Source: Carpediemonas membranifera
Lineage: Eukaryota > Fornicata
Assembly (NCBI GenBank): GCA_019828565.1
Contig: JAHDYR010000011.1
Coordinates: 186,001 to 250,000 of the forward strand
Reading direction: 5' to 3'
Length of the DNA stretch: 64,000 bases
Positions 1-10,071 of the stretch are shown here, piece by piece. Below the pieces are notes generated by a model. It saw nothing but the letters and a program-made list of their open reading frames with translations, had not been told where the DNA came from and did no database searches. How positions within the stretch are numbered: the stretch's first letter is position 1; each line of letters starts with the position of its first letter. The position numbers were made by a program, and so were the translations under genes.

Positions 1-89
1 TCTGAGATTATCTCCGCTAATTGACCTGATCAACCACAGCTACAAGGTCATGGACGACCAACAGTGAAGGCTGGTGGATGATTGGACAT
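1..89 (-). CDS. Possible first exon of a gene running off the left edge
   Basis: On the minus strand the promoter-like octamer GCAGTTTA runs directly into an ATG (GCAGTTTATG), exactly as it sits close to other starts in this window. The reading frame opens MSNHPPAFTV and then meets a GT that could be a splice donor; without splicing it stops after 13 codons. The rest of the gene would lie to the left of the window. The product cannot be named. The only support is the position of the motif and the ATG. Confidence 0.25.
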
Positions 90-743
90 AAACTGCACTG
101 TCGTGAAAGTGGAGTTTTGAGGATTGTGGCTGTCTTTGGCGAGTGATATGTAGCTGGCATGGATAAATGAGGGAAGTGATGCTTCCTTGTTGATGGTCTC
201 GCTTGGCGCATGTCTCGCTGCAGTGGATGTTCGACAGATCCGGGATAACACCCACACTGATCCACAACTGAAGGAATCAAGACGGGCCATTCCGATGATG
301 GCAGCATTAAGGGATGCGTTTGGACTCGGTATTGAGCTGGGTCGCATGGCGAAGGTGCCAACAGTTCTTGGTCTTGGGCAAGCAGATTTACAGTTTCGAC
401 CGTCATATTGTTTGACATCCGATGTCAGCATGTCACAACTCAATATCTCAAAGTGAATAGAAACAGGTCCATGCGCACAGTTGATGAAGTACCGATACGT
501 GGTGGCCGCGGGTCTCTGGCGGAAGACGGCCGGCGGAGACCCAACCAGCCTTCATGGCGGAATGGCAATATGAACAGCGGCGGGCAAGGTAGCAATAGTT
601 TCAGAGAATCGCAGCAGCGGTTATTGGGATGTGAACCCGTCTACTCGTCGCGTTTCGAGTCATTTTCATTGCGAATAATTTTTTCTTGCAAAAACTCGTT
701 TTCACACCTCAACAACCCATCTAGCCATCAACAGACTGCACGA
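90..743. other. Intergenic, no supported gene
   Basis: Short open frames exist here on both strands, including an in-frame upward extension of the giant coiled-coil gene. Their translations show no conserved pattern and have an irregular composition unlike the coiled coil. I read this as intergenic sequence and the 5' UTR of the next gene. Confidence 0.5.
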
Positions 744-3700
744 ATGGACGCCGAAAAGTTAGAACGGCTTCGGCAGCAGAAGAAGGCTATAATGAGTGAG
801 AGACAATCGTCTGCCGACAAATTCTCATCGCTTATGGACCGTAAGGACAAGCTGGCCGCTTTCAAGGCCTCTCGCACACAGGGCTCCCCGAAGACAGCTA
901 ATCCAGCGAAGAAGATCTCTTCTAAGCCCCCGACACCACGTGCCTCGAGCGTTACTTCCGTCAAGGCAGCCGCCCAGGAAATGCCCCAACGCCAAGCGTC
1001 CCCAGCTGCGCTCAAGCCCTCGCCTAAGGTACCTACCCCCACCAACCGTCCCGCCCCAGTCTCTACAAGCGACCCAATCCTTCTTGACGAGGGCAACGCG
1101 AGATTCCAGTCTCAGATCCAGGACATGCGGGCCAAGCTGGAAGAGGAGAAGCGCCAGTTCGAGGCGTACGTCAAAGAGGCCGCCGATAACCGCATCAAGG
1201 AGGAAATTGATCACATCGAAGCCCGCGAGCTCGCCCGCCGCAGGGAAGACGAGGAAGCGCGCGAGGAGTTTGAGAAGGACCTCCGCGATCGCCACGAGGC
1301 TCTCAAGGCCAAGTACATCGCCCAGCTCGAAGAGGATAAGCGTGCAGTGAAGCTCGACTATGACAGACGCATGCTTGAGAAGGACCAAGAGATCCTGACA
1401 ATCAAGCGAAACGCCCAGAGCGAGGCCGAGAAGGCCGTGGCTGACCGCGAGGCTGAGCTACAGGAGCTGGAGTCTAACCTCCGCAACGAGATCGACGCAG
1501 AGAGGGTCAGACTGACCGAGAAGGAGAACGACATGCGCACGAAGCTCAAGGCCGACCTTAACGCCATGAGCAGCCGCGTCCACGCAGACTACGTCGGCCA
1601 GATGGAGCGTCTCCGCGAAGAGCTCAAGAGAGAGCGCGAGGCGATGGCTGAGGAACAAGACGAGGTCATCCAGAGGTACGAGCAGATGCGGCTCGAGGCA
1701 CTGCGCCAGGCCGACTTTAAGCGGAAGAAGTACGAGGCCAAGGTGCGCCAGGAGGCCACAGCTCAGATCGAAAAGGCAGACACCAAGCGCATGGAGTACG
1801 AGGCTCAGATCAGGGCCGAGGCGAACGAGGAGATCGAGAAGCTGCGCACAGCGAACGAACAGGCCCTCGCTCAGGCCCGTAAGAAGGTGATCGCCCAGTT
1901 TGAGGCCAAGCGCGAGACTATCCGCAAGGAGGCTGACCAGCGCATTCTCATGGCCGAGGCAGACGCCGACGCCCGAGTCAAGGCGGCCGAGGAGAAGGCT
2001 AAGGCCGACTACGAGAAGTCTCGGGAAGAGGTTGAGCTCATGCGTCAGAACCTAGAGGAGCAGCGCCGGGGGCTTCTGGATCAGATGAAGGAAGACACCC
2101 GTAAGGCCGTGGAAGCCGAGTTTGACCGTATTCAGGAGGCTGAGGTCATCCGCCGCAAGGAGGACGAGGCCGCTCGTGAGACTTACGAGAAGAGCGTCCG
2201 CGAGAAGTACGAGGCCCTTAAGGCCAAGTACCTCGCCCAGCTCGAGGAGCAGAAGGAGGCCTACAAGGCCGACTACGAGACCGTGCTCGCCGAGAAGGAC
2301 ACTGAGATCGCCACGTTCAAACAGACCATTGAGAGTGACGCCCAGAAGACCATCTCCGACCACGACGCCGAGCTCAAGAAGCTCGAGGCCACCCTCCGCG
2401 CCGAGATCGACGCCGAGCGTGTTGCCCTCGCTTTGAAGGAAACCGAGCTTCGCGCTTCTCTTCAGGACGAGAGTTCCACGATGCGCCAGGCCATTCACAG
2501 CGAGTACGCCGAGAAGATGGAGAAGTTCCGGGCCGAGCTCAAGGCCGAGCGCGAGGAGCTCGCCAAGGAGCAGGATGCTGTCATGATTCGCTACGAGCAG
2601 ATGCGCACCGAGTACATGGAGCAGACTGAGGTCAAGAACCGCGAGTACGAGGCCAAGGTCCGCGCCGAGGCAAACGAGGACATCGAGAAGGTCCGCAAGG
2701 CCGGCGAGACCGAGATCTGCGAGGCCCGCAAGAAGATCGTCGCCGAGTTCGAGGCCCAGCGCGATGCCATCCGAGCCGAGGCCGACGCCCGCATCGCCAA
2801 GGCCCAGGCCGCCAACGACGAGAAGCTCAAGGCCGCCGAGGACCGCGTCGCCGCTGAGTACGTCAAGGCTCACGCCGAGATCGAGCAGATGCGCGTCGCG
2901 CTCGAGGAGCAGAAGCGCGAGTTCGAGGCCGAGATGAAGGAGTACGCGAAGAAGTCCATCGACACCGAGGTCGACCGTATTCAGGAGGCTGAGGTCATCC
3001 GCCGCAAGGAGGACGAGGCCGCTCGTGAGACTTACGAGAAGAGCGTCCGCGAGAAGTACGAGGCCCTGAAGGCCAAGTACCTCGCCCAGCTCGAGGAGCA
3101 GAAGGAGGCCTACAAGGCCGACTACGAGACCGTGCTCGCCGAGAAGGACACTGAGATCGCCACGTTCAAACAGACCATTGAGAGTGACGCCCAGAAGACC
3201 ATCTCCGACCACGACGCCGAGCTCAAGAAGCTCGAGGCCACCCTCCGCGCCGAGATCGACGCCGAGCGTGTTGCCCTCGCTTTGAAGGAAACCGAGCTTC
3301 GCGCTTCTCTTCAGGACGAGAGTTCCACGATGCGCCAGGCCATTCACAGCGAGTACGCCGAGAAGATGGAGAAGTTCCGGGCCGAGCTCAAGGCCGAGCG
3401 CGAGGAGCTCGCCAAGGAGCAGGATGCTATCATGATTCGCTACGAGCAGATGCGCACCGAGTACATGGAGCAGACTGAGGTCAAGAACCGCGAGTACGAG
3501 GCCAAGGTCCGCGCCGAGGCAAACGAGGACATCGAGAAGGTCCGCAAGGCCGGCGAGACCGAGATCTGCGAGGCCCGCAAGAAGATCGTCGCCGAGTTCG
3601 AGGCCCAGCGCGATGCCATCCGAGCCGAGGCCGACGCCCGCATCGCCAAGGCCCAGGCCGCCAACGACGAGAAGCTCAAGGCCGCCGAGGACCGCGTCGC

Positions 3701-6700
3701 CGCTGAGTACGTCAAGGCTCACGCCGAGATCGAGCAGATGCGCGTCGCGCTCGAGGAGCAGAAGCGCGAGTTCGAGGCCGAGATGAAGGAGTACGCGAAG
3801 AAGTCCATCGACACCGAGGTCGACCGTATTCAGGAGGCTGAGGTCATCCGCCGCAAGGAGGACGAGGCCGCTCGTGAGACTTACGAGAAGAGCGTCCGCG
3901 AGAAGTACGAGGCCCTTAAGGCCAAGTACCTCGCCCAGCTCGAGGAGCAGAAGGAGGCCTACAAGGCCGACTACGAGACCGTGCTCGCCGAGAAGGACAC
4001 TGAGATCGCCACGTTCAAACAGACCATTGAGAGTGACGCCCAGAAGACCATCTCCGACCACGACGCCGAGCTCAAGAAGCTCGAGGCCACCCTCCGCGCC
4101 GAGATCGACGCCGAGCGTGTTGCCCTCGCTGAGAAGGAAACCGAGCTTCGCGACGCTGTTGCGGAGGAGACAAGCAAGATCCATGACGAGCTTCACGCCA
4201 AGTACTCGGCGCAAATGGCCGAGCTCCACAAGAAGGTCAAGGCCGAGCGCGACACCGTCATGGCCGACCAGGCTGAGATCATCAAGCGCTACGAGCAGAT
4301 GCGCACCGAGTACATGGAGCAGACTGAGGTCAAGAACCGCGAGTACGAGGCCAAGGTCCGCGCCGAGGCAAACGAGGACATCGAGAAGGTCCGCAAGGCC
4401 GGCGAGACCGAGATCTGCGAGGCCCGCAAGAAGATCGTCGCCGAGTTCGAGGCCCAGCGCGATGCCATCCGAGCCGAGGCCGACGCCCGCATCGCCAAGG
4501 CCCAGGCCGCCAACGACGAGAAGCTCAAGGCCGCCGAGGACCGCGTCGCCGCTGAGTACGTCAAGGCTCACGCCGAGATCGAGCAGATGCGCGTCGCGCT
4601 CGAGGAGCAGAAGCGCGAGTTCGAGGCCGAGATGAAGGAGTACGCGAAGAAGTCCATCGACACCGAGGTCGACCGCATCCAGGCCGCCGAGCTTATCCGC
4701 CGCAAGGAGGACGAGGCCGCTCGTGAGACTTACGAGAAGAGCGTCCGCGAGAAGTACGAGGCCCTTAAGGCCAAGTACCTCGCACAGCTCGAGGAGCAGA
4801 AGGAGGCCTACAAGGCCGACTTCGACAGCCGCCTCATGCAGGCCGAGGAGGCCCATGCCGTCAACCTGGTCGCCGCTAAGGCCTCGCTCGACTCTGAACG
4901 CGCCGCTCTTCTCGCCAACGACCGCGAACGCCGCGCCACTCTTGACGCTGACCGCCGTACCTTCGAGAACTCAATCAGAGACCGCTACAACGCCCTTCGC
5001 CGCAGCGACATTGAAGCCGACGACGCAGCTCGCGCCTCCCTCCGCGCCGAGCTCGAGGCACAGCGTGCTTCCATGGCAGCAGAGATGGCCGAATACGAAC
5101 AGACTGTCCGTGCCTCTCTCCTCTCTGACGAACGAGACATGCGGCTTCGGTTCGAGAAGCACCTCCAGGAAGCCCAGGCCCAGCTCCAGACGGAGCTCGC
5201 TGCCCGGGAAGAAGAATGGGCCCAGCGCCACGAGGACCTCATTGCTGACGAACAGCACCGCGTCAAGGCCGTCCACGACGAGGCCGTGGCTCACGAACAA
5301 GCCCTCCGTGCCCAACTCAGGGACGAGCTGGCCGCTGCTGAGCTTGTTATGAGGGATCGCGCACACAAGGGCAAGGTCATCATGGAGGAGGAGCTCCGCG
5401 AGCACAAGAAGGCACTCGAAGCTCGCCGTAGAGAGCTCGAGCTCGAGCAGCAGACGTACGAGGCAGGCATCCGTGCGAAGTACGACGCCATGGCCCAGCA
5501 GCTCCAGGGCCAGCACGACGACCTCCTCGCACAGTACAAGAGGCAGCTCGACGCCGAGTACCAGGACCTCAAGAACGGACTCGTCAAGGAGAGAGCGGCG
5601 GTGGAGAACGATAAGTCCGCATGGATGGCTGGCCAACGTACCCTGCTCGCCAGAGAGCGGGAGGGGATGATCGCCGAGGCCCAGGGCCTCATCGCCAAGG
5701 AGCAGGACCGCATCGCTGCCGAGAGAGACAAGCTTGCGGTCGCCCAGCGCGAGGCAGTCACGCGCATGGAGCTTGAGGCCGTCGAGGCTGAGAGACGCCG
5801 CGCAGACGCCCTCGAGGAGCGCATGCAGCACTGGTCCGACCAGCAGGACAAGATCCTCGCCGCCAAGCTCGCGGAGAAGGACAACGCCGTCGCCGCGGCC
5901 CAGAAAACGCTCCAATCCCGCCTGGCGCAGCACGAGAAGAAGATGGCCGAGCTGAGGTCCGAGACGGACAAGAAGGCGCAGGCCAGGATCGCCGCTGCCC
6001 AGACAGCCTTTGATAACAAGGTACTCGAGCTCAAACACGCTGCAGAGAGGTCCCGCAAGCAGTATATCGAGGAGGAGGCTGAGAAGCGCCGCCACACTGT
6101 CGCCGAGAACGCTGCAGACATGGCCAAGCTCAAGGAGGAGCTTGCCGACGAGAAGGCAGCATTCGAGGCGGCCCAGGCCCTCCGTCTTCGCTCAATGAAG
6201 GACTCGCTCGACGAGGACCGCCGCCTCCTCAAGGAAGCCGACGTCAAGCGCCAGAAGGCCACCCAGGATGCCCAGGATGAGTTCGAGGCCACCGTGCGTG
6301 CCCGCTACATGGCCAATGAGGTCCAGCTCGAGGATACACTCAAGGCAAAGTACCGCGAGTACGCCGCCGAGCAGGATAAGAAGTGGGAAGGCATTGTTGC
6401 CGACGTCAAGCGCAGATGGGACGATGAACGCGAACACACTGCCAAGACGGCCGCCCTTCGCGAATCCGAGCTCCAAGCCGAGAAGACCGCGTGGGAGGCG
6501 ACCATCAGAACCGACACGACCCACCTCATTGAAGAGGCGGCCGAGCTCAGGAACGCCCAGCTCGAGGAGGTCCGCAGGGAGCACGCGGCAGAGCTCAAGA
6601 GGGAGCGTGAGGCCCATGCCGCGGCTCTGGAGGAGCAGGTCATCGCAGTCACACGTCGCGAGGCTGACCTCCGCGCTGAGCTTGACCAGGCTTTGGCACA

Positions 6701-8048
6701 GGCCAAGGCTGGTCTGGCTGAGGAACGACAGGCGATGGAGGCCGAGGAAACACGCCGCAAGCGTGCCGCACTCACAACACAGGCTGAGTTTGAGAGCCAG
6801 GTGCGAGCAAGGTTCGAGGGCCTCACCAAGCAGCTTGTCGAGCAGGTCGAGGATGAGAAGCGCAAGGTCATGGCCGACAGAGCTCTGCTGGACCAGCAGC
6901 GGCAGGCCATCGAGCTGGAGGCCCGCAACAAGATGGACGCCGTGCTCGCCGAGAAGGAGGCTGAGATGAAGGAGCTCGTAGCCACCCGTAAGGCCGAGCT
7001 CGACGAGATGGACGCCAAGCGCCGCGATGCTGTGGAGAAGAAGCGTCTCGAGCTTGACCGCGAGCTTGCCGACCGCGAATCCGAGCTTCGCACCCGCCTC
7101 GAACGCGAGATGGAGGCCGTCCGCGCCGAAGTTGTCAAGGACATCGAAGCCGCCCACGCCAAGGAAGCAGCCGAGCACGACCGCCGCGAGGAGGCCGAGC
7201 AGCAAGTGCTGAAGCTCAAAGTGCAGATGAGGAAGCTCCGTCACTCCTCAACATTGTGGCGTCTCGACTACCAGCAGGAGACGAAGCTCAAGTTTGAATC
7301 ACTCATCGCAGACATGGAAGCTCGTGTCCGCGAGGAGCACGACCGGGCCGACCAACGCCGTATACAGAACGCGGAGGAGCATCTTGTAGAGGATATCAGG
7401 GCAAGAGAGGAGGACAACCGCCGCAGACGCCAGCTTGAAGAAGCCGAGCGCGCTTTCCAGGAGGACCTCCAGCGCCGCGACGAGGCCGAGAAACTCCGTC
7501 AGCAGTCAATGTCCGAGGGCGCCGCCGAACTCCAAGGCACGCTGAACCGCGTCGACGAACTCTTCCAGGCCCTCGAGGTCGACGCCGACGAGATCCTCTC
7601 TTTCCAGACCAGATTGAAACCCCACATCGACTTCAACGAGATGGCTCTCCGCCTGGCCGACGAGGAGGTCCAACGTCTCTCCAGCCTCGTCCCCATCCAC
7701 GAACTCGTCAGCCGCCGCGAGTTTATCAAGTACCGCATCAAGGACTTCAACAGAGCTGCCACCGATCCCGACCGTCTGTTCAATTCGAAGCCGACCCGCC
7801 TCCTCGAGGAGGACCGCCAGCGCCAGGAGTTCCAGAAGGAACTCAACAGGCTCAACGCGCAGCTCTCGGATATGATTCCGGTGTACGAGAAGCGGTATAG
7901 CCGCGTCTTCAGCTACAAGGGCAAGCCGTACCTTCAGACGATGGCAACTGACATTCAGAGCCTCGACAGAAGCACTGAGGCGAGCAACTTGAAGCGGTCT
8001 TTCAGCCAGCGCAGAGTTACCTCCAGCGCTAGCATGTTGTCTCAGTAG
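744..8048 (+). CDS. Giant coiled-coil cytoskeletal protein with internal repeats
   Basis: About 2434 residues, almost wholly E/K/R/A/Q-rich heptad sequence predicted to form continuous coiled coil. A short S/P/K-rich head (about residues 40-115) precedes the rod. Residues roughly 460-1360 consist of three near-identical 283-residue units plus a partial fourth; a diverged unit precedes them. The last 150 residues change character: the stretch IKYRIKDFNRAATDPDRLF, then LLEEDRQRQEF and YKGKPYLQTM, resembles the spectrin-like segment of Ase1/PRC1/MAP65 microtubule bundlers. I start at 744 (MDAEKLERLRQQKKA) because helical, charged sequence begins there; an open frame continues up to 408 but looks non-coding. 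A structural role in the flagellar apparatus or a microtubule array is inference from composition and the tail. The family is not otherwise recognised. Confidence 0.85.
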   Translation: MDAEKLERLRQQKKAIMSERQSSADKFSSLMDRKDKLAAFKASRTQGSPKTANPAKKISSKPPTPRASSVTSVKAAAQEMPQRQASPAALKPSPKVPTPTNRPAPVSTSDPILLDEGNARFQSQIQDMRAKLEEEKRQFEAYVKEAADNRIKEEIDHIEARELARRREDEEAREEFEKDLRDRHEALKAKYIAQLEEDKRAVKLDYDRRMLEKDQEILTIKRNAQSEAEKAVADREAELQELESNLRNEIDAERVRLTEKENDMRTKLKADLNAMSSRVHADYVGQMERLREELKREREAMAEEQDEVIQRYEQMRLEALRQADFKRKKYEAKVRQEATAQIEKADTKRMEYEAQIRAEANEEIEKLRTANEQALAQARKKVIAQFEAKRETIRKEADQRILMAEADADARVKAAEEKAKADYEKSREEVELMRQNLEEQRRGLLDQMKEDTRKAVEAEFDRIQEAEVIRRKEDEAARETYEKSVREKYEALKAKYLAQLEEQKEAYKADYETVLAEKDTEIATFKQTIESDAQKTISDHDAELKKLEATLRAEIDAERVALALKETELRASLQDESSTMRQAIHSEYAEKMEKFRAELKAEREELAKEQDAVMIRYEQMRTEYMEQTEVKNREYEAKVRAEANEDIEKVRKAGETEICEARKKIVAEFEAQRDAIRAEADARIAKAQAANDEKLKAAEDRVAAEYVKAHAEIEQMRVALEEQKREFEAEMKEYAKKSIDTEVDRIQEAEVIRRKEDEAARETYEKSVREKYEALKAKYLAQLEEQKEAYKADYETVLAEKDTEIATFKQTIESDAQKTISDHDAELKKLEATLRAEIDAERVALALKETELRASLQDESSTMRQAIHSEYAEKMEKFRAELKAEREELAKEQDAIMIRYEQMRTEYMEQTEVKNREYEAKVRAEANEDIEKVRKAGETEICEARKKIVAEFEAQRDAIRAEADARIAKAQAANDEKLKAAEDRVAAEYVKAHAEIEQMRVALEEQKREFEAEMKEYAKKSIDTEVDRIQEAEVIRRKEDEAARETYEKSVREKYEALKAKYLAQLEEQKEAYKADYETVLAEKDTEIATFKQTIESDAQKTISDHDAELKKLEATLRAEIDAERVALAEKETELRDAVAEETSKIHDELHAKYSAQMAELHKKVKAERDTVMADQAEIIKRYEQMRTEYMEQTEVKNREYEAKVRAEANEDIEKVRKAGETEICEARKKIVAEFEAQRDAIRAEADARIAKAQAANDEKLKAAEDRVAAEYVKAHAEIEQMRVALEEQKREFEAEMKEYAKKSIDTEVDRIQAAELIRRKEDEAARETYEKSVREKYEALKAKYLAQLEEQKEAYKADFDSRLMQAEEAHAVNLVAAKASLDSERAALLANDRERRATLDADRRTFENSIRDRYNALRRSDIEADDAARASLRAELEAQRASMAAEMAEYEQTVRASLLSDERDMRLRFEKHLQEAQAQLQTELAAREEEWAQRHEDLIADEQHRVKAVHDEAVAHEQALRAQLRDELAAAELVMRDRAHKGKVIMEEELREHKKALEARRRELELEQQTYEAGIRAKYDAMAQQLQGQHDDLLAQYKRQLDAEYQDLKNGLVKERAAVENDKSAWMAGQRTLLAREREGMIAEAQGLIAKEQDRIAAERDKLAVAQREAVTRMELEAVEAERRRADALEERMQHWSDQQDKILAAKLAEKDNAVAAAQKTLQSRLAQHEKKMAELRSETDKKAQARIAAAQTAFDNKVLELKHAAERSRKQYIEEEAEKRRHTVAENAADMAKLKEELADEKAAFEAAQALRLRSMKDSLDEDRRLLKEADVKRQKATQDAQDEFEATVRARYMANEVQLEDTLKAKYREYAAEQDKKWEGIVADVKRRWDDEREHTAKTAALRESELQAEKTAWEATIRTDTTHLIEEAAELRNAQLEEVRREHAAELKREREAHAAALEEQVIAVTRREADLRAELDQALAQAKAGLAEERQAMEAEETRRKRAALTTQAEFESQVRARFEGLTKQLVEQVEDEKRKVMADRALLDQQRQAIELEARNKMDAVLAEKEAEMKELVATRKAELDEMDAKRRDAVEKKRLELDRELADRESELRTRLEREMEAVRAEVVKDIEAAHAKEAAEHDRREEAEQQVLKLKVQMRKLRHSSTLWRLDYQQETKLKFESLIADMEARVREEHDRADQRRIQNAEEHLVEDIRAREEDNRRRRQLEEAERAFQEDLQRRDEAEKLRQQSMSEGAAELQGTLNRVDELFQALEVDADEILSFQTRLKPHIDFNEMALRLADEEVQRLSSLVPIHELVSRREFIKYRIKDFNRAATDPDRLFNSKPTRLLEEDRQRQEFQKELNRLNAQLSDMIPVYEKRYSRVFSYKGKPYLQTMATDIQSLDRSTEASNLKRSFSQRRVTSSASMLSQ
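2124..4820 (+). repeat. Tandem 849-bp coding repeats (3 full, 1 partial)
   Basis: Units begin at 2124, 2973 and 3822, with a partial unit at 4671-4820; the spacing is exactly 849 bp, or 283 codons. The copies are nearly identical at nucleotide level, differing by single bases such as CTT/CTG. The exception is about 4130-4290 in the third copy, which has a different sequence over about 50 codons. This points to recent duplication with patchy gene conversion. Confidence 0.95.
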
Positions 8049-8110
8049 ATCTAAATGTAATCTAGTATTTATGTTGTTGTGGGTAAGTATAGAGCCTGGG
8101 GGGAACACCG

Positions 8111-8812
8111 TCAACCCTCGAACTTCTTACCGCTGTGGCGCTCGATATCGTGCCTTAGCTGTCCCAACACATGTTTCTCTGCCCTTGATCTGACCGAAAC
8201 GTTTCTCTCAGCCCATTTGGACGGCTGTATGATGAGATAAGGGTACTCTTGACTGTGCTTCATCTCCGTAAAGGCCTTCAGATAGTCTGCTTCGTCAGCA
8301 AACGACACGAAGCCGTAGTTGGACTTCTTCGTCTTATCGTTCACAACGCGCACTTTTGTAACGCTCGGATAGTGCCTGAACATATGAGCAAGATCCTCAT
8401 CCTTTGCTGATCCCAAGAGGTTGCCGACAAACAGACGACGCTCCGTATCTGACCAGCCAGCAAGTTTCTCATCCACCCAAGTCTTTCCGGCCGCTGTTCT
8501 CTTCACACCGGACTTCTTGACATCAAGCTGGTAGGCTCTGTCGCGGGCATTGGGGGTGAGGCGCTTGCCGATGGTCAGTTTCGGCGGCGCTGCTGCTTTG
8601 GCCTTTGGGACAACAAGCTTCTTCTCACAATGGGTCGCACGGGTCATTGGAGCGGCTGAAACGGTCACACGAGGTAGAACGGGCCGTTCTGGCGCCGCTG
8701 GTGCAGAAGAGGACTGATCGGTGGACGTTTTGGATGTCACTTGGTTATTAACATCTTTCTCCGATTGTATCTTGGCAGCTCGAAGCGCCAATCTCTCAGC
8801 CAAGCTGCTCAT
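8111..8812 (-). CDS. RBM42: RRM RNA-binding protein, RBM42-like
   Basis: 233 residues. The C-terminal half holds one RNA recognition motif: RNP2 is RLFVGNLL and RNP1 is SNYGFVSF. It is preceded by the GKTWVDEKLAGWSDTE lead-in and followed by PSKWAERN, an arrangement typical of RBM42 family proteins (lead-in GK.W.D..L..W, tail ..S.WK.RN). The first 110 residues are S/A/P/K-rich and probably disordered. RBM42 acts in pre-mRNA splicing and mRNA handling in animals and plants. The gene is divergent from the WD40 gene across a 142-bp spacer that carries two copies of the GCAGTTTA motif. The family call is by motif order and is fairly secure; the exact function here is inferred. Confidence 0.72.
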   Translation of the reverse strand: MSSLAERLALRAAKIQSEKDVNNQVTSKTSTDQSSSAPAAPERPVLPRVTVSAAPMTRATHCEKKLVVPKAKAAAPPKLTIGKRLTPNARDRAYQLDVKKSGVKRTAAGKTWVDEKLAGWSDTERRLFVGNLLGSAKDEDLAHMFRHYPSVTKVRVVNDKTKKSNYGFVSFADEADYLKAFTEMKHSQEYPYLIIQPSKWAERNVSVRSRAEKHVLGQLRHDIERHSGKKFEG

Positions 8813-8822
8813 CGATATTGGT

Positions 8823-8830
8823 GCAGTTTA
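8823..8830 (-). promoter_or_regulatory. GCAGTTTA-type promoter motif
   Basis: The octamer lies 11 bp upstream of the RBM42-like start codon; read along that gene it is TAAACTGC. It forms an inverted pair with the copy at 8931. Confidence 0.5.
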
Positions 8831-8930
8831 GAGCATTCGCCCAATTTTGGTGGTATTGGCAATGCAGCGCCCACATAGCAGCAGTACTGGCCCTGTTACC
8901 ACCCAGCTGTGCGAAATCTCGAAAGTGACA

Positions 8931-8938
8931 TAAACTGC
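8931..8938 (+). promoter_or_regulatory. TAAACTGC promoter motif
   Basis: Perfect copy of the recurring octamer (reverse orientation), ending 16 bp before the ATG of the WD40 gene. Confidence 0.5.
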
Positions 8939-8954
8939 GTGCTCGAAAATCTCC

Positions 8955-9992
8955 ATGTTCAATCCCTCTCTAATACTGTCTCTTGAGAGCAGTACGTCAG
9001 TCACTGCGCTCAAAATGCGCAATGATGGTATGCTGATCGCTGGTAATGGCGATGGATCCGTCTTTCTCGTGGAACTGGAGCCTTCCGTGACTACGACGCG
9101 CTACTACGGCCACGTGAAGCCTATTTCATCAATCTCACTTCATCCTACCGAAAACATATTTGCCACATGCACTCCAGCGTCTGTACGCATCTGGGAAGCA
9201 TCCGCGCATTCAACATACAACAGCATCGGCCAGAGCAACGAGAACGCTGGAATCTCGGTCTCATTTGCGAGTACAGGCCTTGTATTTGCCACAGCTAGCA
9301 AGTCTGGACGCATCACCTTTTTCCGTACAGCTGATGCAAAGATTATCCGCACTTTTGACCTCGAATACACCGTTCTCGACATGACACTGACCAATGACGA
9401 CCAATATTTGGTGCTGTTGACTCCTGAGGCGATCATCTACTATGATTACGACAATATGGCGGAATCAATTACCCTTCCCCTTCGCGGCAAGGCTTCAAGC
9501 TTTAATGTCAGTTCAAACGGGAACGTAATTGCCGCGTTGACGTCGCAAGGTGTCTTTGCGTTTGACATCAGGTACTCGCACAACGCTGTGGCCCACCACA
9601 CGCCCACCTCGCCCGAGTGCGTTGCTGCCCACGACAGCGGCGCCATTTGCGTCGGAACAGAAAGCGGCGTCGTCTACCTCTACGATGATCCAAAGCAGAA
9701 GCCGCTCAAGATTGAAGCGCACGACTGCTCGGTCACGGCTATAGCTTTTAGCGAGAGCAGGCTGGCCACCAGTGGGGGTGGTTTGGCGGTCTGGTCATTG
9801 TACGACGAAGAAGCGCTCGTTGTGCAGCAAAAAACGGGGATGGAGCTTAACAACGTTCCTGATGACATGGTAACCCTTGTATCAAGACTCAAAGGCGTTT
9901 CTGACAGCCTTCAGATCGTTGCTGAGGCATCTGACATTCTGATGCAGCGGCTTGACGTGATCGAGGCAAGACTCGAAGCAAAGGGGCTGTGA
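8955..9992 (+). CDS. WD40-repeat protein
   Basis: 345 residues forming most of a seven-bladed propeller. Recognisable blades include GHVKPISSISLHPTEN ending VRIWEA, SVSFASTGLVFATASKSG, and AHDCSVTAIAFSESRLATSG ending LAVWSL. The final 45 residues form a short helix rather than a blade. WD40 propellers are interaction scaffolds. Blade sequences vaguely resemble the propeller of PRP19, but the U-box and coiled coil of PRP19 are absent, so I do not assign a family. The start is the first ATG and sits 16 bp after a promoter motif, which supports it. Confidence 0.8.
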   Translation: MFNPSLILSLESSTSVTALKMRNDGMLIAGNGDGSVFLVELEPSVTTTRYYGHVKPISSISLHPTENIFATCTPASVRIWEASAHSTYNSIGQSNENAGISVSFASTGLVFATASKSGRITFFRTADAKIIRTFDLEYTVLDMTLTNDDQYLVLLTPEAIIYYDYDNMAESITLPLRGKASSFNVSSNGNVIAALTSQGVFAFDIRYSHNAVAHHTPTSPECVAAHDSGAICVGTESGVVYLYDDPKQKPLKIEAHDCSVTAIAFSESRLATSGGGLAVWSLYDEEALVVQQKTGMELNNVPDDMVTLVSRLKGVSDSLQIVAEASDILMQRLDVIEARLEAKGL

Positions 9993-10071
9993 AAGACGCT
10001 GTTACTTGATTTACATACCGCAAACATAAATGGACTACCGCAAGTTTTACTCTACAACATCATACCGCCGC

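Noticed and set aside
408-743. In-frame N-terminal extension of the giant coiled coil
   Set aside because: The sequence is not helical or charged like the rest, contains patches of random composition, and a better Met lies at 744.
2052-4856. 934-codon open frame on the minus strand opposite the giant coiled coil
   Set aside because: It is the antisense of the GC-rich repeated coiled coil; its Leu/Gly/Val-only composition repeats with the 849-bp unit and has no independent features.
4971-7244. Further long minus-strand frames inside the coiled-coil gene
   Set aside because: Antisense shadows of the same biased codon usage.
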